A stretch of 64,000 bases of DNA from Mucilaginibacter ginsenosidivorans (GTDB lineage Bacteria; Bacteroidota; Bacteroidia; Sphingobacteriales; Sphingobacteriaceae). The notes under the pieces are model-generated. The model did not search any database. It was not told where the DNA came from and saw only the letters and a list, made by a program, of their open reading frames with translations. The DNA is taken from assembly GCF_007971025.1 (NCBI RefSeq), contig NZ_CP042436.1, positions 2,480,001-2,544,000 on the forward strand, written 5' to 3'. Of the stretch, positions 17,015 through 25,734 are shown in pieces (the first letter of the stretch is position 1; each line of letters opens with the position of its first letter). The position numbers and the translations under genes are program-made.

Positions 17015-17107
17015 ATGTCATTTCGAACGTAGTGAGAAATCTTATACACTATACAGAAGCGGTATCGCTTATATAAGATTTCTCCTCGTTCCTCGTCGAA
17101 ATGACAT
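17015..17107. repeat. 93-bp palindromic repeat filling a convergent gap
   Basis: The ends are a perfect 12-base inverted repeat (ATGTCATTTCGA / TCGAAATGACAT), with a second paired block AGAAATCTTATA / TATAAGATTTCT inside. The element occupies all but four of the bases between the stops of two convergent genes (17012 and 17110). A related copy at 59613-59704 shares 30 of 30 bases in one arm (59616-59645 against the reverse complement of 17074-17103). Confidence 0.85.
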
Positions 17108-17109
17108 AG

Positions 17110-17292
17110 CTATAAACTCTTCTTCTTCGGCACCTTAGCACCTTCTTCACGTGCCTCTGAAAGCCCGATCGCTATAGCTTGCTTGCGGCTGGTCACTTTT
17201 TTGCCGCTTTTGCCGCTTTTGAGTTTGCCCTCATGCATTTCGTGCATGGCTTTTTCAACTTTTTCTCCTGCTTTTTCTGAATATTTTGCCAT
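17110..17292 (-). CDS. small basic DUF6496-like protein
   Basis: A 60-residue Lys/Glu-rich protein, MAKYSEKAGEKVEKAMHEM…, with KSGKSGKKVTSRKQAIAIGL and a basic KVPKKKSL end. This matches a widespread small family (DUF6496) with a repeated 'SRKQAIAIGLSEAR' phrase, resembling plasmid- or stress-related lysine-rich peptides. It has no membrane segment and no catalytic residues. Its length is normal for the family. Function unknown; nucleic-acid association is suggested only by charge. Confidence 0.8.
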   Translation of the reverse strand: MAKYSEKAGEKVEKAMHEMHEGKLKSGKSGKKVTSRKQAIAIGLSEAREEGAKVPKKKSL

Positions 17293-17378
17293 GGTAGTAT
17301 GTTTTAAGTAGATAATATTTCCTTAACAAATCAATGATAAAAACGGTTTTATTTGTATTGTTAATTACATTTACTTCG

Positions 17379-18254
17379 ATGAACCGGATTTCTGAAACCG
17401 ACCTGATACTTAACGCCGACGGCAGCGTTTATCACCTGAATTTATTGCCCGGCGATGTTGCCGGTACGGTAATAACCGTAGGCGACCCCGACCGGGTAGG
17501 AGAGGTAAGTAAATATTTTGATCATATCGAACTCAAAAAATCAAAACGCGAGTTTACCACACATACAGGTACTGTCGGTGGTAAACGGCTGACGGTACTG
17601 TCCACCGGTATCGGGACGGACAACATCGATATCGTGATGAACGAGCTTGATGCACTGGTAAACATCGATCTCTCAACCCGGCAGCCTAAAAAAGAAATAA
17701 AAAGCCTGGATATTGTCCGCATCGGAACATCAGGCGCCATACAGGCTGATATACCGGTGGATAGCCTGCTGGTTTCCGAAATGGCCTTCGGAATGGATAC
17801 CCTGATGCATTATTATCAGCAAAGACTATCAGCCGTCGAACAACAGCTGATAAATGAATTTAAGGCAGCGTTACCAGGAATCCATCCCTTCACACCTTAT
17901 GTTGCATCCGCCGACAGATCATTAATTGGTCTCCTTGCAAAAGGGCTTCCGCAAGGCATCACCATTAGCGCCCCCGGTTTTTATGCTCCGCAGGGAAGAG
18001 AGGTCAGGGCGAAACTCGCCACCGCCGGATTAATGGAGGCAATTCAAAGGTTTTCATTGGGCACCCAACATATCACAAATCTGGAAATGGAAACGGCCGG
18101 CATTTATGGCATGGCGTCCATTCTTGGGCACAGGGCCATCTCCTTTAATGTCATACTGGCCAACCGGATAACGCAACAATTCAGCATGCAGCCGCAGCAG
18201 ATCATTGATGCTTCCATCCGCCAGGTATTGGAAAGATTGACCGTGCTGAAATAA
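17379..18254 (+). CDS. nucleoside phosphorylase (uridine phosphorylase-like)
   Basis: With the start at 17379 (MNRISETDLILNADGSVYHL) the protein has 291 residues; a start at 17334 adds a hydrophobic stretch that could mimic a signal peptide but lies outside the family alignment. PNP/UDP-family motifs are GDPDRVGEVSKYFD (phosphate loop), STGIGTDNIDIVMNEL, RIGTSGAIQ and NLEMETAGIYGMAS. These support phosphorolysis of a nucleoside to base plus (deoxy)ribose 1-phosphate in the cytoplasm. Base specificity cannot be read with certainty. The gene is not in an operon. Confidence 0.87.
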   Translation: MNRISETDLILNADGSVYHLNLLPGDVAGTVITVGDPDRVGEVSKYFDHIELKKSKREFTTHTGTVGGKRLTVLSTGIGTDNIDIVMNELDALVNIDLSTRQPKKEIKSLDIVRIGTSGAIQADIPVDSLLVSEMAFGMDTLMHYYQQRLSAVEQQLINEFKAALPGIHPFTPYVASADRSLIGLLAKGLPQGITISAPGFYAPQGREVRAKLATAGLMEAIQRFSLGTQHITNLEMETAGIYGMASILGHRAISFNVILANRITQQFSMQPQQIIDASIRQVLERLTVLK

Positions 18255-18301
18255 GCTGATCTCACTTTTTGACATGCCAACTAAATTCTTAGTCATTTTT
18301 C

Positions 18302-18334
18302 TTGCTTAAGCCATTTTAGTTTTTATTAATTTTG
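18302..18334 (+). promoter_or_regulatory. candidate promoter with a full TAnnTTTG box
   Basis: TAATTTTG at 18327-18334 is an exact match to the Bacteroidota -7 consensus. A TTG at 18302-18304 lies 22 bases before it, slightly far for the -33 box. The box is 18 bases ahead of the ATG at 18353. Confidence 0.4.
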
Positions 18335-18352
18335 ACTAAAACGGGCTTTAAA

Positions 18353-19426
18353 ATGAAAAAACGTTGCCTTATTCTGTCGCTTTTTGTCTTTGTTTTGCTT
18401 TTTTCTGCCTGCAAAAAAGACTCGTCAAAAGTAGTACAAAAGGCGCAAGGCGTTTCTTTAAACAAGGATCTCCTTACGTTTTCTATTGATGGTCAACTGA
18501 TAGGCTCAACTATCGATACGGTCCGTCACGAGATACATGTTGTGGTATCCCGGAATGCGGACATGCATAAACTTGCAGCCAATTTTACGTTATCGCCCGG
18601 TACCAATGCGAAGATGAATAATGTCACTGCATCAACTGGCAGCGTTATTGATTTTTCTCAGCCTGTTGATTTTACGCTGCTTTCGGAAGATGCCAAAAAT
18701 TCGCTCAATTTTAAAGTGTATGTAAGTACTGATCTGCAGTATTTTGGCGTACTGGGGCATGTACAGGCCGAAAACAGCCTCGATAGGGGATACAATTTTT
18801 ATTACGACCAATTTGATGGCAGCCAGTACCAGGGTATCAATTGCGGCCCGACCGTGTCTACCATGGCCATTAAGTGGGCCGATTCAACTTTTACCAAAAC
18901 CCCGGCTGATGCCCGCGCGAGGATACCCGAATCCGGCGGTTGGTGGTACACCAGCGATATACAGTTTTACCTGGCGCAAAATAATATCAATAGCGCAGTA
19001 GATACACTGGACAATGTAGCCGCCGTGGTTAAAAAAAGCATCGACAATGGTAACCTGGTGATCGTATGCCTTGATATGTTTAGCGTTCCCCTCAACGAAG
19101 CGGTTTATCAGCACGTTCAAAAATTTTATGATACGCAGTCGGCAGGCTGGGGGCACTTCCTGCTCGTTAAGGGATATAAGCAGACCGACGCTAATTTTTA
19201 CCTTGAGATATACGATCCTTATTCGAACCACAACAAATACTCTGTTATAACCAACGGCCAACTGAAAGGCCAGGATCGTTATTACATCGATTACAGTATA
19301 AAATCTGCCACTTCTGTATGGTGGCCGTATGCTATCATCGTATCGCCAAAAGGGCAAACCATTACTTCTTCAAAAATTAAGCTCAACAGCCTGCATAAGC
19401 CGGTGCCTGTAGCCCGTGGCAAATGA
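18353..19426 (+). CDS. lipoprotein with C39-like cysteine peptidase domain
   Basis: The start at 18353 gives MKKRCLILSLFVFVLLFSAC with a lipobox LFSAC (lipidated C20); an earlier in-frame codon at 18332 is less likely. Residues about 35-125 form a beta-rich DUF5018-like domain (LLTFSIDGQLIGSTIDT…). The remainder is papain-like, of the C39 family: catalytic Cys in GINCGPTVSTMAIKWA, His in GWGHFLLVKGYK and Asp in LEIYDPYS. The predicted location is the outer membrane, facing the periplasm or surface. C39 relatives cut double-glycine leader peptides, but here no ABC transporter is fused or adjacent, so the substrate is open. Confidence 0.78.
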   Translation: MKKRCLILSLFVFVLLFSACKKDSSKVVQKAQGVSLNKDLLTFSIDGQLIGSTIDTVRHEIHVVVSRNADMHKLAANFTLSPGTNAKMNNVTASTGSVIDFSQPVDFTLLSEDAKNSLNFKVYVSTDLQYFGVLGHVQAENSLDRGYNFYYDQFDGSQYQGINCGPTVSTMAIKWADSTFTKTPADARARIPESGGWWYTSDIQFYLAQNNINSAVDTLDNVAAVVKKSIDNGNLVIVCLDMFSVPLNEAVYQHVQKFYDTQSAGWGHFLLVKGYKQTDANFYLEIYDPYSNHNKYSVITNGQLKGQDRYYIDYSIKSATSVWWPYAIIVSPKGQTITSSKIKLNSLHKPVPVARGK

Positions 19427-19536
19427 TAAGCGGTTTTCCAAAACTATTATTAGGGCGATGAGTTTACTGTAAAAGATTTATACTTATCTTTCACTTAGAC
19501 AAAAATGCCGCCGGAAACCGGTAAACATACCAGCTT

Positions 19537-20649
19537 ATGCCTTTAAAAAACTCCGCACATCCATTTTACGAAAAGCTTGCGCTTGTATTGGTTGGTCTTA
19601 CTGCATTAGGTTACCTCGTTATATTGGGTAAGGATTTTATCGATCCGTTGATCTTTGGCTTCCTGTTTTCGATCCTGCTGTTACCAATAGCCGATTTTTT
19701 TGAGAAGAAGATTCGCCTTCCCCGCAGCGCTGCATCTTTTTTAGCCATTATAGCTATGGTCGCTTTTATCGGGGGCATTATTTACCTGGTAGGTTCGCAA
19801 ATTGCCAGGCTGGCTGATGACTGGCCGATGCTGAAAAAGCAGGTGAGCGGGTCGATAGAGGATATGCAGGGCTGGATACAGGGCACCTTCCATGTCAACA
19901 TGGAAAAGCAGATGGATTATGTACATAATGCCACCAACAAAGCCATGTCGTCGAGCACGGCGGTTATCGGTACCACTTTTGGCGCACTCTCGTCGTTACT
20001 CCTGTTCTATTCTTTTATCATCATTTTTACTTTCCTGATATTGTTGTACAGGCGATTGCTGTTCAAGTTTTTATTGCAGGTATCGGGCGATGAAAACCAG
20101 CAGATTGTTTATGATATAGTGGAGAACATACAAAAGATATTAAGGCAATACATACTTGGCCTGCTGTTGGAGATGTTTATCGTATCCTGCGTAGCATGTA
20201 CCATATTCCTGGCGCTCGGTATCAACTACGCGGTACTGCTGGGCATTATAGTCGGGTTGTTCAATATTATTCCCTATATCGGTATTTTTTCAGCATTATT
20301 TCTCAGTTCGCTCATTACATTCGCTACCGGCACGCCGCAGGATGCATTATGGGTGGCGATCAGCGTGCTGGGCATACATATAATCGATTCAAATGTATTG
20401 CTGCCGATGGTAGTTGGCTCGAAAGTGAGGTTGAATGCGCTCATCTCGTTTCTCGGGATTGTCATCGGCGAGCTGATATGGGGCTTGTCAGGTATGTTCC
20501 TGGCGATACCGGTAATCGCAATGCTAAAAATTGTTTTTGACAGGCTCGAAACCCTTAAAGCGTGGGGGCTGCTGCTGGGTGCAGACTATGAGCCACCGAA
20601 AATAACAGGCAAGCGACTGAAAAAGCCAAAGACCGATACTTCTATTTAA
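19537..20649 (+). CDS. AI-2E-family transporter (PerM/TqsA-like permease)
   Basis: A 370-residue integral membrane protein with about eight hydrophobic segments. The family pattern is two paired helices near the N-terminus (FIDPLIFGFLFSILLLPIADF and FLAIIAMVAFIGGIIYLVG), a hydrophilic segment with amphipathic helices, then helices in LLLEMFIVSCVACTIFLAL, AVLLGIIVGLFNIIPYIGIF and the family signature SFLGIVIGELIWGLSGMFLAIP. Members are proposed exporters of AI-2 or other small molecules, or Na+/H+ antiporters, so the substrate is uncertain. The 3' end overlaps the convergent small membrane gene by 8 bases. Confidence 0.85.
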   Translation: MPLKNSAHPFYEKLALVLVGLTALGYLVILGKDFIDPLIFGFLFSILLLPIADFFEKKIRLPRSAASFLAIIAMVAFIGGIIYLVGSQIARLADDWPMLKKQVSGSIEDMQGWIQGTFHVNMEKQMDYVHNATNKAMSSSTAVIGTTFGALSSLLLFYSFIIIFTFLILLYRRLLFKFLLQVSGDENQQIVYDIVENIQKILRQYILGLLLEMFIVSCVACTIFLALGINYAVLLGIIVGLFNIIPYIGIFSALFLSSLITFATGTPQDALWVAISVLGIHIIDSNVLLPMVVGSKVRLNALISFLGIVIGELIWGLSGMFLAIPVIAMLKIVFDRLETLKAWGLLLGADYEPPKITGKRLKKPKTDTSI

Positions 20650-20944
20650 CCAGGTCGGTTATACGGGTATAAAGCGTAACACAATAGATCATCAGGACAA
20701 CTGTATTGAGCACTAACAGCCAGTTCCAGTCGGTTTTGGTATATTTTTGTTTAGCGCAGGTGATGAACAAGGCCGCAAAACCTGCCAGTAACAACGCCGG
20801 AAAAACCAGCGTCCATTTATTATTCCCGATAAAGTAAAGATGTGTTATTTTGCTGCTATCCTGGTAAAGGGTGAAAGCGCCAAGTAACAGCAGGACAAAA
20901 AATATCCGGGTAACGGCTTTAACGACGATCTGGCTGGTTTTCAT
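20642..20944 (-). CDS. small three-helix membrane protein, unknown
   Basis: A 100-residue protein with three hydrophobic segments (about 10-26, 42-62 and 74-92) and a short loop containing CAKQKYTKTDWNW between the last two. No family is recognised. Length and the start (ATG at 20944, in the gap divergent from the phosphodiesterase gene) are consistent with a real gene. Its tail overlaps the convergent AI-2E-type gene by 8 bases. Confidence 0.6.
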   Translation of the reverse strand: MKTSQIVVKAVTRIFFVLLLLGAFTLYQDSSKITHLYFIGNNKWTLVFPALLLAGFAALFITCAKQKYTKTDWNWLLVLNTVVLMIYCVTLYTRITDLVK

Positions 20945-21012
20945 GCCGCGAAATTAAATAAATTGACATTAATGTACTGTGGTTGCTTATTTTTAGCCGT
21001 AAATAATTGGGG

Positions 21013-21960
21013 ATGATACACCGCCTTTGCATATTCATGTTGACGCTGCTTTTCAGTACAGCGGTTTTTGGCCAGGATGGAAAGGGTTCTTTCAGTATAG
21101 TTCCGCTTGGTGTAAAAGGCGGGATAGACGAGAGTAACCTGTCGGCCTACATGTTTGCCCCTGCAGGCAGCAATAATTATGTATGTCTCGATGCCGGGAC
21201 GTTGCATGCAGGTATTCAAAAAGCCGTTGATAATAAGGTTTTTAATATTTCTGCCGAACAAGTATTAAGGAAATACATCAAAGGCTACCTTATATCGCAC
21301 TCGCATTTGGACCACCTTTCCGGATTGATCATCAATTCGCCTGATGATACGGCGAAAAATATTTACGCTTTTGCTGATTGTATCGAAACATTCAAAACCC
21401 ATTATTTTACCCGGAAAAGCTGGGCAAACTTTGCCGATGAAGGTGAAACACCGCAACTAATAAAATATCATTATAAAACACTTGTCCCAACTGCCGAAAC
21501 ACCTATCGAAAACACAGATATGACGGTTCAGGCTTTCCCTTTGAGCCATTCCAATCTTACAAGCTCGGCTTTCCTGGTCAGGAATAAAGACAATTATGTT
21601 TTGTACCTGGGCGATACAGGCCCCGACGAAGTCGAAAAAAGCCACAACCTGGAAGCCGTATGGCAAACTATCGCCCCATTGATTAAGGCAAAAAAGCTGA
21701 AAGCGATCATGATCGAGGTGTCGTTCCCAGACGAACAGCCTGATAAATTACTATTCGGCCACCTGACACCGCGCTGGCTGATGAAGGAAATGCACAAGCT
21801 TCAAACTCTGGCCGGCCCCCTCAGTGGCTTAAATTTGGTGGTAACGCACGTAAAGCCCCCACAAAGCAGCATCGAAAAAATAAAGAAACAACTGGCTGCC
21901 GAAAATAACCTGGGCCTGCATCTTATTTATCCCCAGCAAGGCAAGGCGATAACTCTTTGA
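21013..21960 (+). CDS. periplasmic class II 3',5'-cyclic-nucleotide phosphodiesterase
   Basis: Starting at the ATG at 21013 (MIHRLCIFMLTLLFSTAVFG) it has a cleavable signal peptide and a metallo-beta-lactamase-fold PDE of the class II (cpdP/PDE1) type. Landmarks are FSIVPLGVKGGIDESNLSAY at the N-terminus, the metal motif SHSHLDHLSG, HSN in FPLSHSNLTSSAF, LGDTGPDEV and the late VVTHVKPP. It should hydrolyse cAMP or cGMP outside the inner membrane, either scavenging nucleotides or removing signals. An upstream TTG at 21007 would add two residues. No cyclase or receptor gene is next to it. Confidence 0.85.
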   Translation: MIHRLCIFMLTLLFSTAVFGQDGKGSFSIVPLGVKGGIDESNLSAYMFAPAGSNNYVCLDAGTLHAGIQKAVDNKVFNISAEQVLRKYIKGYLISHSHLDHLSGLIINSPDDTAKNIYAFADCIETFKTHYFTRKSWANFADEGETPQLIKYHYKTLVPTAETPIENTDMTVQAFPLSHSNLTSSAFLVRNKDNYVLYLGDTGPDEVEKSHNLEAVWQTIAPLIKAKKLKAIMIEVSFPDEQPDKLLFGHLTPRWLMKEMHKLQTLAGPLSGLNLVVTHVKPPQSSIEKIKKQLAAENNLGLHLIYPQQGKAITL

Positions 21961-22007
21961 TAGTAAGGGAAATTGCTTATCTTTATTAGCACCTGATCCC
22001 CCATACA

Positions 22008-22865
22008 ATGAAAGTTATTTTGATACTGATACTAAGCTGCTGCACATCCGGGCTTTGTGCGCAGGTTAGATCCTACGATTATGCCTATGAAAAGAAAAAA
22101 GGCATTTGTGTTTACTCCTTAGCCGGCAAAATGGAGGTGCTGGTTACCCGGGGGCACGATCCCTGCATATCGCCCGATGGTACAAAACTGGCTTATACAG
22201 TTTATAGCAAAAGCGGCGATCGCACGATAGGCGTTATCGACCTGAACACAAAGCAAAAGACCTTATTGCATACCAACAGCCATAATTGCTATGGCCCGGT
22301 CTGGTCGCCCGACGGGAAATATATCGCTTATCATGTTTTTGACGAACAAAAGGTCAACTGGTCAATAGCTGTCATTGGCAGCGCCAATGGTACGCCCGAA
22401 GTGATCACCAAAAAGCAGGAGCAATGTTATGCACCGGCGTGGAGAAGTGACAGCGAAAGTGTGGTAGCCCAGAACCTGGACGATATATTTGTTTTTGATC
22501 TCAGCGGCAATATTATTGACGATTACAAGGTTACCGACGTCGTAAAAGGTATTGGGCTGAGCAGTACAGACCGGGTTTTGTTTTCGCAAGATGGGAAGAA
22601 GATGATCTATACATGCGACGTTGATGAGCCCGGGTATGACGGGCCGCCTTCAGCCGCTTTTGTATACGACATTGGCAATAAAACGTCGGTAAGATTATCG
22701 CCTAAGGGATATTATGCAACAGGCGTATGGCTACAGGGCGATAAGATATTGTTTACCGGCGGCAAGATACAATCGATGGTATCCAATGTGTATACCGTTG
22801 ATCTCGATGGGAAGAACTTCAAATTGCTGTTTGCTAATTGCAGTAATATATCCGCAAAAAGATAA
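22008..22865 (+). CDS. secreted TolB-type beta-propeller (PD40) protein
   Basis: A 285-residue protein with a signal peptide (ILILILSCCTSGLCAQ). The mature protein is a series of PD40/WD40-like blades: ISPDGTKLAYTVYSKSGD, WSPDGKYIAYHVFDEQ, APAWRSDSESVVAQ and FSQDGKKMIYTCD, each with the SPDGK turn typical of TolB-like propellers. About five to six blades are recognisable. Such folds bind proteins or peptides. There is no catalytic domain attached. It is 48 bases after the phosphodiesterase gene and could share its transcript. Confidence 0.78.
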   Translation: MKVILILILSCCTSGLCAQVRSYDYAYEKKKGICVYSLAGKMEVLVTRGHDPCISPDGTKLAYTVYSKSGDRTIGVIDLNTKQKTLLHTNSHNCYGPVWSPDGKYIAYHVFDEQKVNWSIAVIGSANGTPEVITKKQEQCYAPAWRSDSESVVAQNLDDIFVFDLSGNIIDDYKVTDVVKGIGLSSTDRVLFSQDGKKMIYTCDVDEPGYDGPPSAAFVYDIGNKTSVRLSPKGYYATGVWLQGDKILFTGGKIQSMVSNVYTVDLDGKNFKLLFANCSNISAKR

Positions 22866-22872
22866 GCGCTTT

Positions 22873-23370
22873 TTATAAGTTAATGGTGATGGTATTATCC
22901 GGTTTTGATGCATGCGCATTATTGTCGGTCACCATAGGCGCTTTCTTTTCAAGGTCGTCCAGCAGATCATTCAATTTGCCTTTATAGCGGTCGAGCGTTA
23001 TAGTTTGCTGCCCGTCGTCATAGTCAAGGCCTTTGGCATCAACGCCGGGGCATTCCTTCAAAGCTGCGCACAGTTCTTTTAACCTGGCACGGTTAGCACC
23101 CGGTACCTTGATAACGATAGCATTTTCAGGCTTCTTTTTCGCGCCAAAAAGGTTGCTTACCTGGTCGGCAAGGTTTTTCGCCTGCGATGCTGAATTAGCA
23201 GCTGCGCTAACAGCGTTGGCCCCGGTGGCGCTTGCATTATTGACGCTGTTGGTCGCACTATTTACAGAATTATTAGCCTTGTTAATTGCGCGGTCAGCTT
23301 TATTTGTCTGTGCATTTGCAACAGCGACAAACAGGAATATGGTGCTGGTTAGAAAAAGTAATCGCTTCAT
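22873..23370 (-). CDS. secreted Asn/Ala-repeat protein with a small alpha/beta C-terminal domain
   Basis: The ATG at 23370 gives MKRLLFLTSTIFLFVAVANA, a clear signal peptide; a TTG two codons earlier is less likely. Residues about 22-65 are a heptad-like repeat of KANNSVNSATNSVNNAS character, probably coiled or disordered. The C-terminal half (AIVIKVPGANRARLKELCAA…QQTITLDRYKGKLNDLLDDL) has a beta-alpha-beta-beta-alpha pattern reminiscent of HMA-type folds, with Cys in LCAALKECPGV but no CxxC. Function is unknown. It is convergent with the propeller gene, 7 bases apart. Confidence 0.6.
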   Translation of the reverse strand: MKRLLFLTSTIFLFVAVANAQTNKADRAINKANNSVNSATNSVNNASATGANAVSAAANSASQAKNLADQVSNLFGAKKKPENAIVIKVPGANRARLKELCAALKECPGVDAKGLDYDDGQQTITLDRYKGKLNDLLDDLEKKAPMVTDNNAHASKPDNTITINL

Positions 23371-23693
23371 AGTCAATTAAGTTTAGAAGTTAACAGAGCG
23401 TATGTGGCAAACGATATACCAAATCTATTAAAAAAATTAACCAACTGAAATAGAATGGGTTATATATTTTTATTTAACCTTAGGTTATAATTTTAAGATG
23501 CGGTATAATATAAATTAATTTGGAATTAGCATATTGTCTGTTTAGTTGATAAACGAAATTGTACAAATTTTTTTGCTGAGTTTGAGCCGCAAATGAGGTA
23601 TGGGGGACGCTAACATTACTGTGTACAAAAATCCTCATTTTGGCGGCCGATTTTTTTATAAACCATTAAATTAGCGTCGACCAACAATCTGCC
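23371..23693. other. 323-bp AT-rich divergent intergenic region
   Basis: No ORF of note. The region is AT-rich, with runs such as TTATATATTTTTATTTAACC around 23459-23479, and serves as the promoter space for the genes on either side. I found no complete -33/-7 pair, riboswitch or repeat. Confidence 0.5.
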
Positions 23694-24719
23694 ATGGAAT
23701 TTTTGAAAGCAATATGGGACAATTTTACGGGCTTCTGGGGCCTGGGCGATCTGATAGGTATCCTGCAGTCGGGCAAATATGATGAACTGCTTACCTGGCA
23801 TGGTGTAACGGCCGCGTTGGGTCCGTTGATACCGTTCATCTTATTGATCGAAATAATCAGGGGCGCGTTTTATAAACGGTTCAAAGTTATCCACTATAAA
23901 ATATCTTTTTTTACCTATGTGCTGAACGCTTTTATCGGCAGGGTGATATCCTTTGCCATGGTGGCCCTTTGTATCGGCTGGTTTGCCAGGTATGCTATTT
24001 TCAAAACCACTTTTACGTGGTACTGGTTTATTTACGGCTATATTGTTTGGGAACTGGCCCATTTTGTTTACCATTTCCTGGCGCATAAGGTCCGCATCCT
24101 TTGGTGTTTGCATTCTACGCACCACGCGCCGGAATCCATGAACCTGTCGGTAACCTATGCTCATTTCTTTTTGGAGGCGCCTTATGCCGACGTGATACGT
24201 ACAACCATTTGCATCCTGCTTGGCGTAAATCCGGGTATGCTGTTCGTTATCATGTTTATCGACGGCTTTTGGGGCGCCTTTATCCATATCGGCGAAAACC
24301 TGGTAAAAGATGCCCGTTTTGGCTTTTTAGGCAAGATCGTACTGACGCCTTCCTTTCACCGTGTGCACCATGCGCGTAACCCGGCCTATATGGACACCAA
24401 TTATTGTAACCTGCTCAATATATGGGACCGCGTATTTGGCACCTATCAGCCCGAATACCGCGATATTCCTATCGAGTATGGCATCACCCGCCCGATGAAG
24501 AAAAATAGCTTCCTGGATGCTTATTTTGGCGAACTGGTCGCACTCGGTCGCGATATAGCCAAAGCGCCGGGTATTAAAAATAAAGTCCTGTACATTTTTA
24601 TGCCCCCCGGCTGGAGCCATACCGGCGACCATAAGATGGCGCATTTGGTGAGGAGGAAATATTTTGAAGAGCAGGGACAGCAGGGCGAAGGTAATGCCAC
24701 GCTTGTTGAGCCGGTATGA
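23694..24719 (+). CDS. sterol desaturase/fatty-acid hydroxylase-family membrane enzyme
   Basis: A 341-residue membrane protein with about four hydrophobic helices. The eight-His diiron signature is clear: AHFVYHFLAHKVR, then CLHSTHHAPE, and FHRVHHARN further on. These bind the non-haem diiron centre of the FA-hydroxylase superfamily, which hydroxylates or desaturates lipids, sphingoid bases or carotenoids using O2. The substrate cannot be told; in sphingolipid-containing Sphingobacteriaceae, ceramide or fatty-acid hydroxylation is one option. A 70-residue hydrophilic C-terminus with two further His follows the core. It is convergent with the dehydrogenase gene, with no gap. Confidence 0.85.
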   Translation: MEFLKAIWDNFTGFWGLGDLIGILQSGKYDELLTWHGVTAALGPLIPFILLIEIIRGAFYKRFKVIHYKISFFTYVLNAFIGRVISFAMVALCIGWFARYAIFKTTFTWYWFIYGYIVWELAHFVYHFLAHKVRILWCLHSTHHAPESMNLSVTYAHFFLEAPYADVIRTTICILLGVNPGMLFVIMFIDGFWGAFIHIGENLVKDARFGFLGKIVLTPSFHRVHHARNPAYMDTNYCNLLNIWDRVFGTYQPEYRDIPIEYGITRPMKKNSFLDAYFGELVALGRDIAKAPGIKNKVLYIFMPPGWSHTGDHKMAHLVRRKYFEEQGQQGEGNATLVEPV

Positions 24720-25733
24720 TCACATCTCCACCATCGCTTTAATAACCCCTGTTTCCACCTTAAACCAATTAGGAAACTCGTCCTTCACCTGCTCAAATTT
24801 TGCCCGGTGGGTAATATAGGTTAGTGGGTCAACCTGTTTGTTTTTAAGAGCATTCATCACCAGTTCGAAATCAGCACGGGTAGCATTGCGACTGCTCATT
24901 AATGTTCCTTCGCGTTTATGAAATTCGGGGTGACTGAAACTGATCTCTCCTTTTTGTAGCCCTATTAAAACGTATCTGCCACCGTGGGCCATGTATTGAA
25001 AGGCGTTATTGATAGCCCTTTGACTGCCTGTCGCATCGATTACTACGCCGGGCATATCGCCAAGCGTTATCTCCCTAACCTGCCCGATAACATTTTCTGA
25101 AAGTGCGTTTACGATATGGTCGACTTTTAATTTGTCTTTGCAAAACGCCAAACGCGATGTATTGACATCCATTGCGATAACTTTCGCACCGGCAACGCGG
25201 GCAAATTCCATAGCCCCCAGGCCTATTGGCCCAGCGCCGATGACCAATACAAACTCGCCGGGGCGAACATTCGCCCTGCTGATACCGTGGGCGCCGATAG
25301 CCAGCGGCTCTACCAGCGGCAGCTCATCATAGCTGAGGGCGTTACTATGGACAAGCGAATAGGATGGGACAGACAGGTATTCGGCCATGCCGCCATCAAT
25401 ATGCACTCCGCAAACCTTCAGGTTCACACAACAATTAGGCTTACCCGACCGGCACGCAACGCAACTGCCACAGTTGAAGTAGGGGATGATGGTTACTGCT
25501 TCGCCCTTCCCGAACCCGGGGGCGTTGTCAGTTTCAATAATCTCCCCTGCCAGTTCATGTCCCAAAATGCGGGGGTATTCAAAATAAGGCTGCGTGCCTT
25601 CAAAAGCATGCAGGTCGGTACCGCAAATGCCGGTGCGTTTTATTTTGATAATGGTATTGCCGGGTGTTAAAACAGGTTCCGGCGCGGTCCGGTATTCAAA
25701 ATTTCCGGGTTGCGTGCAAACAAGTGTATTCAT
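24720..25733 (-). CDS. zinc-dependent medium-chain alcohol dehydrogenase
   Basis: A 337-residue MDR-family enzyme. Catalytic zinc ligands are C37 (GICGTD) and H59/E60 (ILGHELAGE); the structural zinc site is C88, C91, C94 and C102 (NCGSCVACRSGKPNCC); the Rossmann motif is VIGAGPIGLGAMEFA. The sequence is of the sorbitol/idonate/galactonate dehydrogenase branch. It starts 1 base after the stop of the fucosidase gene on the same strand, so the two are almost certainly co-transcribed. That context suggests oxidation of fucose or a fucose-derived acid or aldose, but specificity is inferred from neighbourhood only. Confidence 0.88.
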   Translation of the reverse strand: MNTLVCTQPGNFEYRTAPEPVLTPGNTIIKIKRTGICGTDLHAFEGTQPYFEYPRILGHELAGEIIETDNAPGFGKGEAVTIIPYFNCGSCVACRSGKPNCCVNLKVCGVHIDGGMAEYLSVPSYSLVHSNALSYDELPLVEPLAIGAHGISRANVRPGEFVLVIGAGPIGLGAMEFARVAGAKVIAMDVNTSRLAFCKDKLKVDHIVNALSENVIGQVREITLGDMPGVVIDATGSQRAINNAFQYMAHGGRYVLIGLQKGEISFSHPEFHKREGTLMSSRNATRADFELVMNALKNKQVDPLTYITHRAKFEQVKDEFPNWFKVETGVIKAMVEM

Positions 25734-25734
25734 G

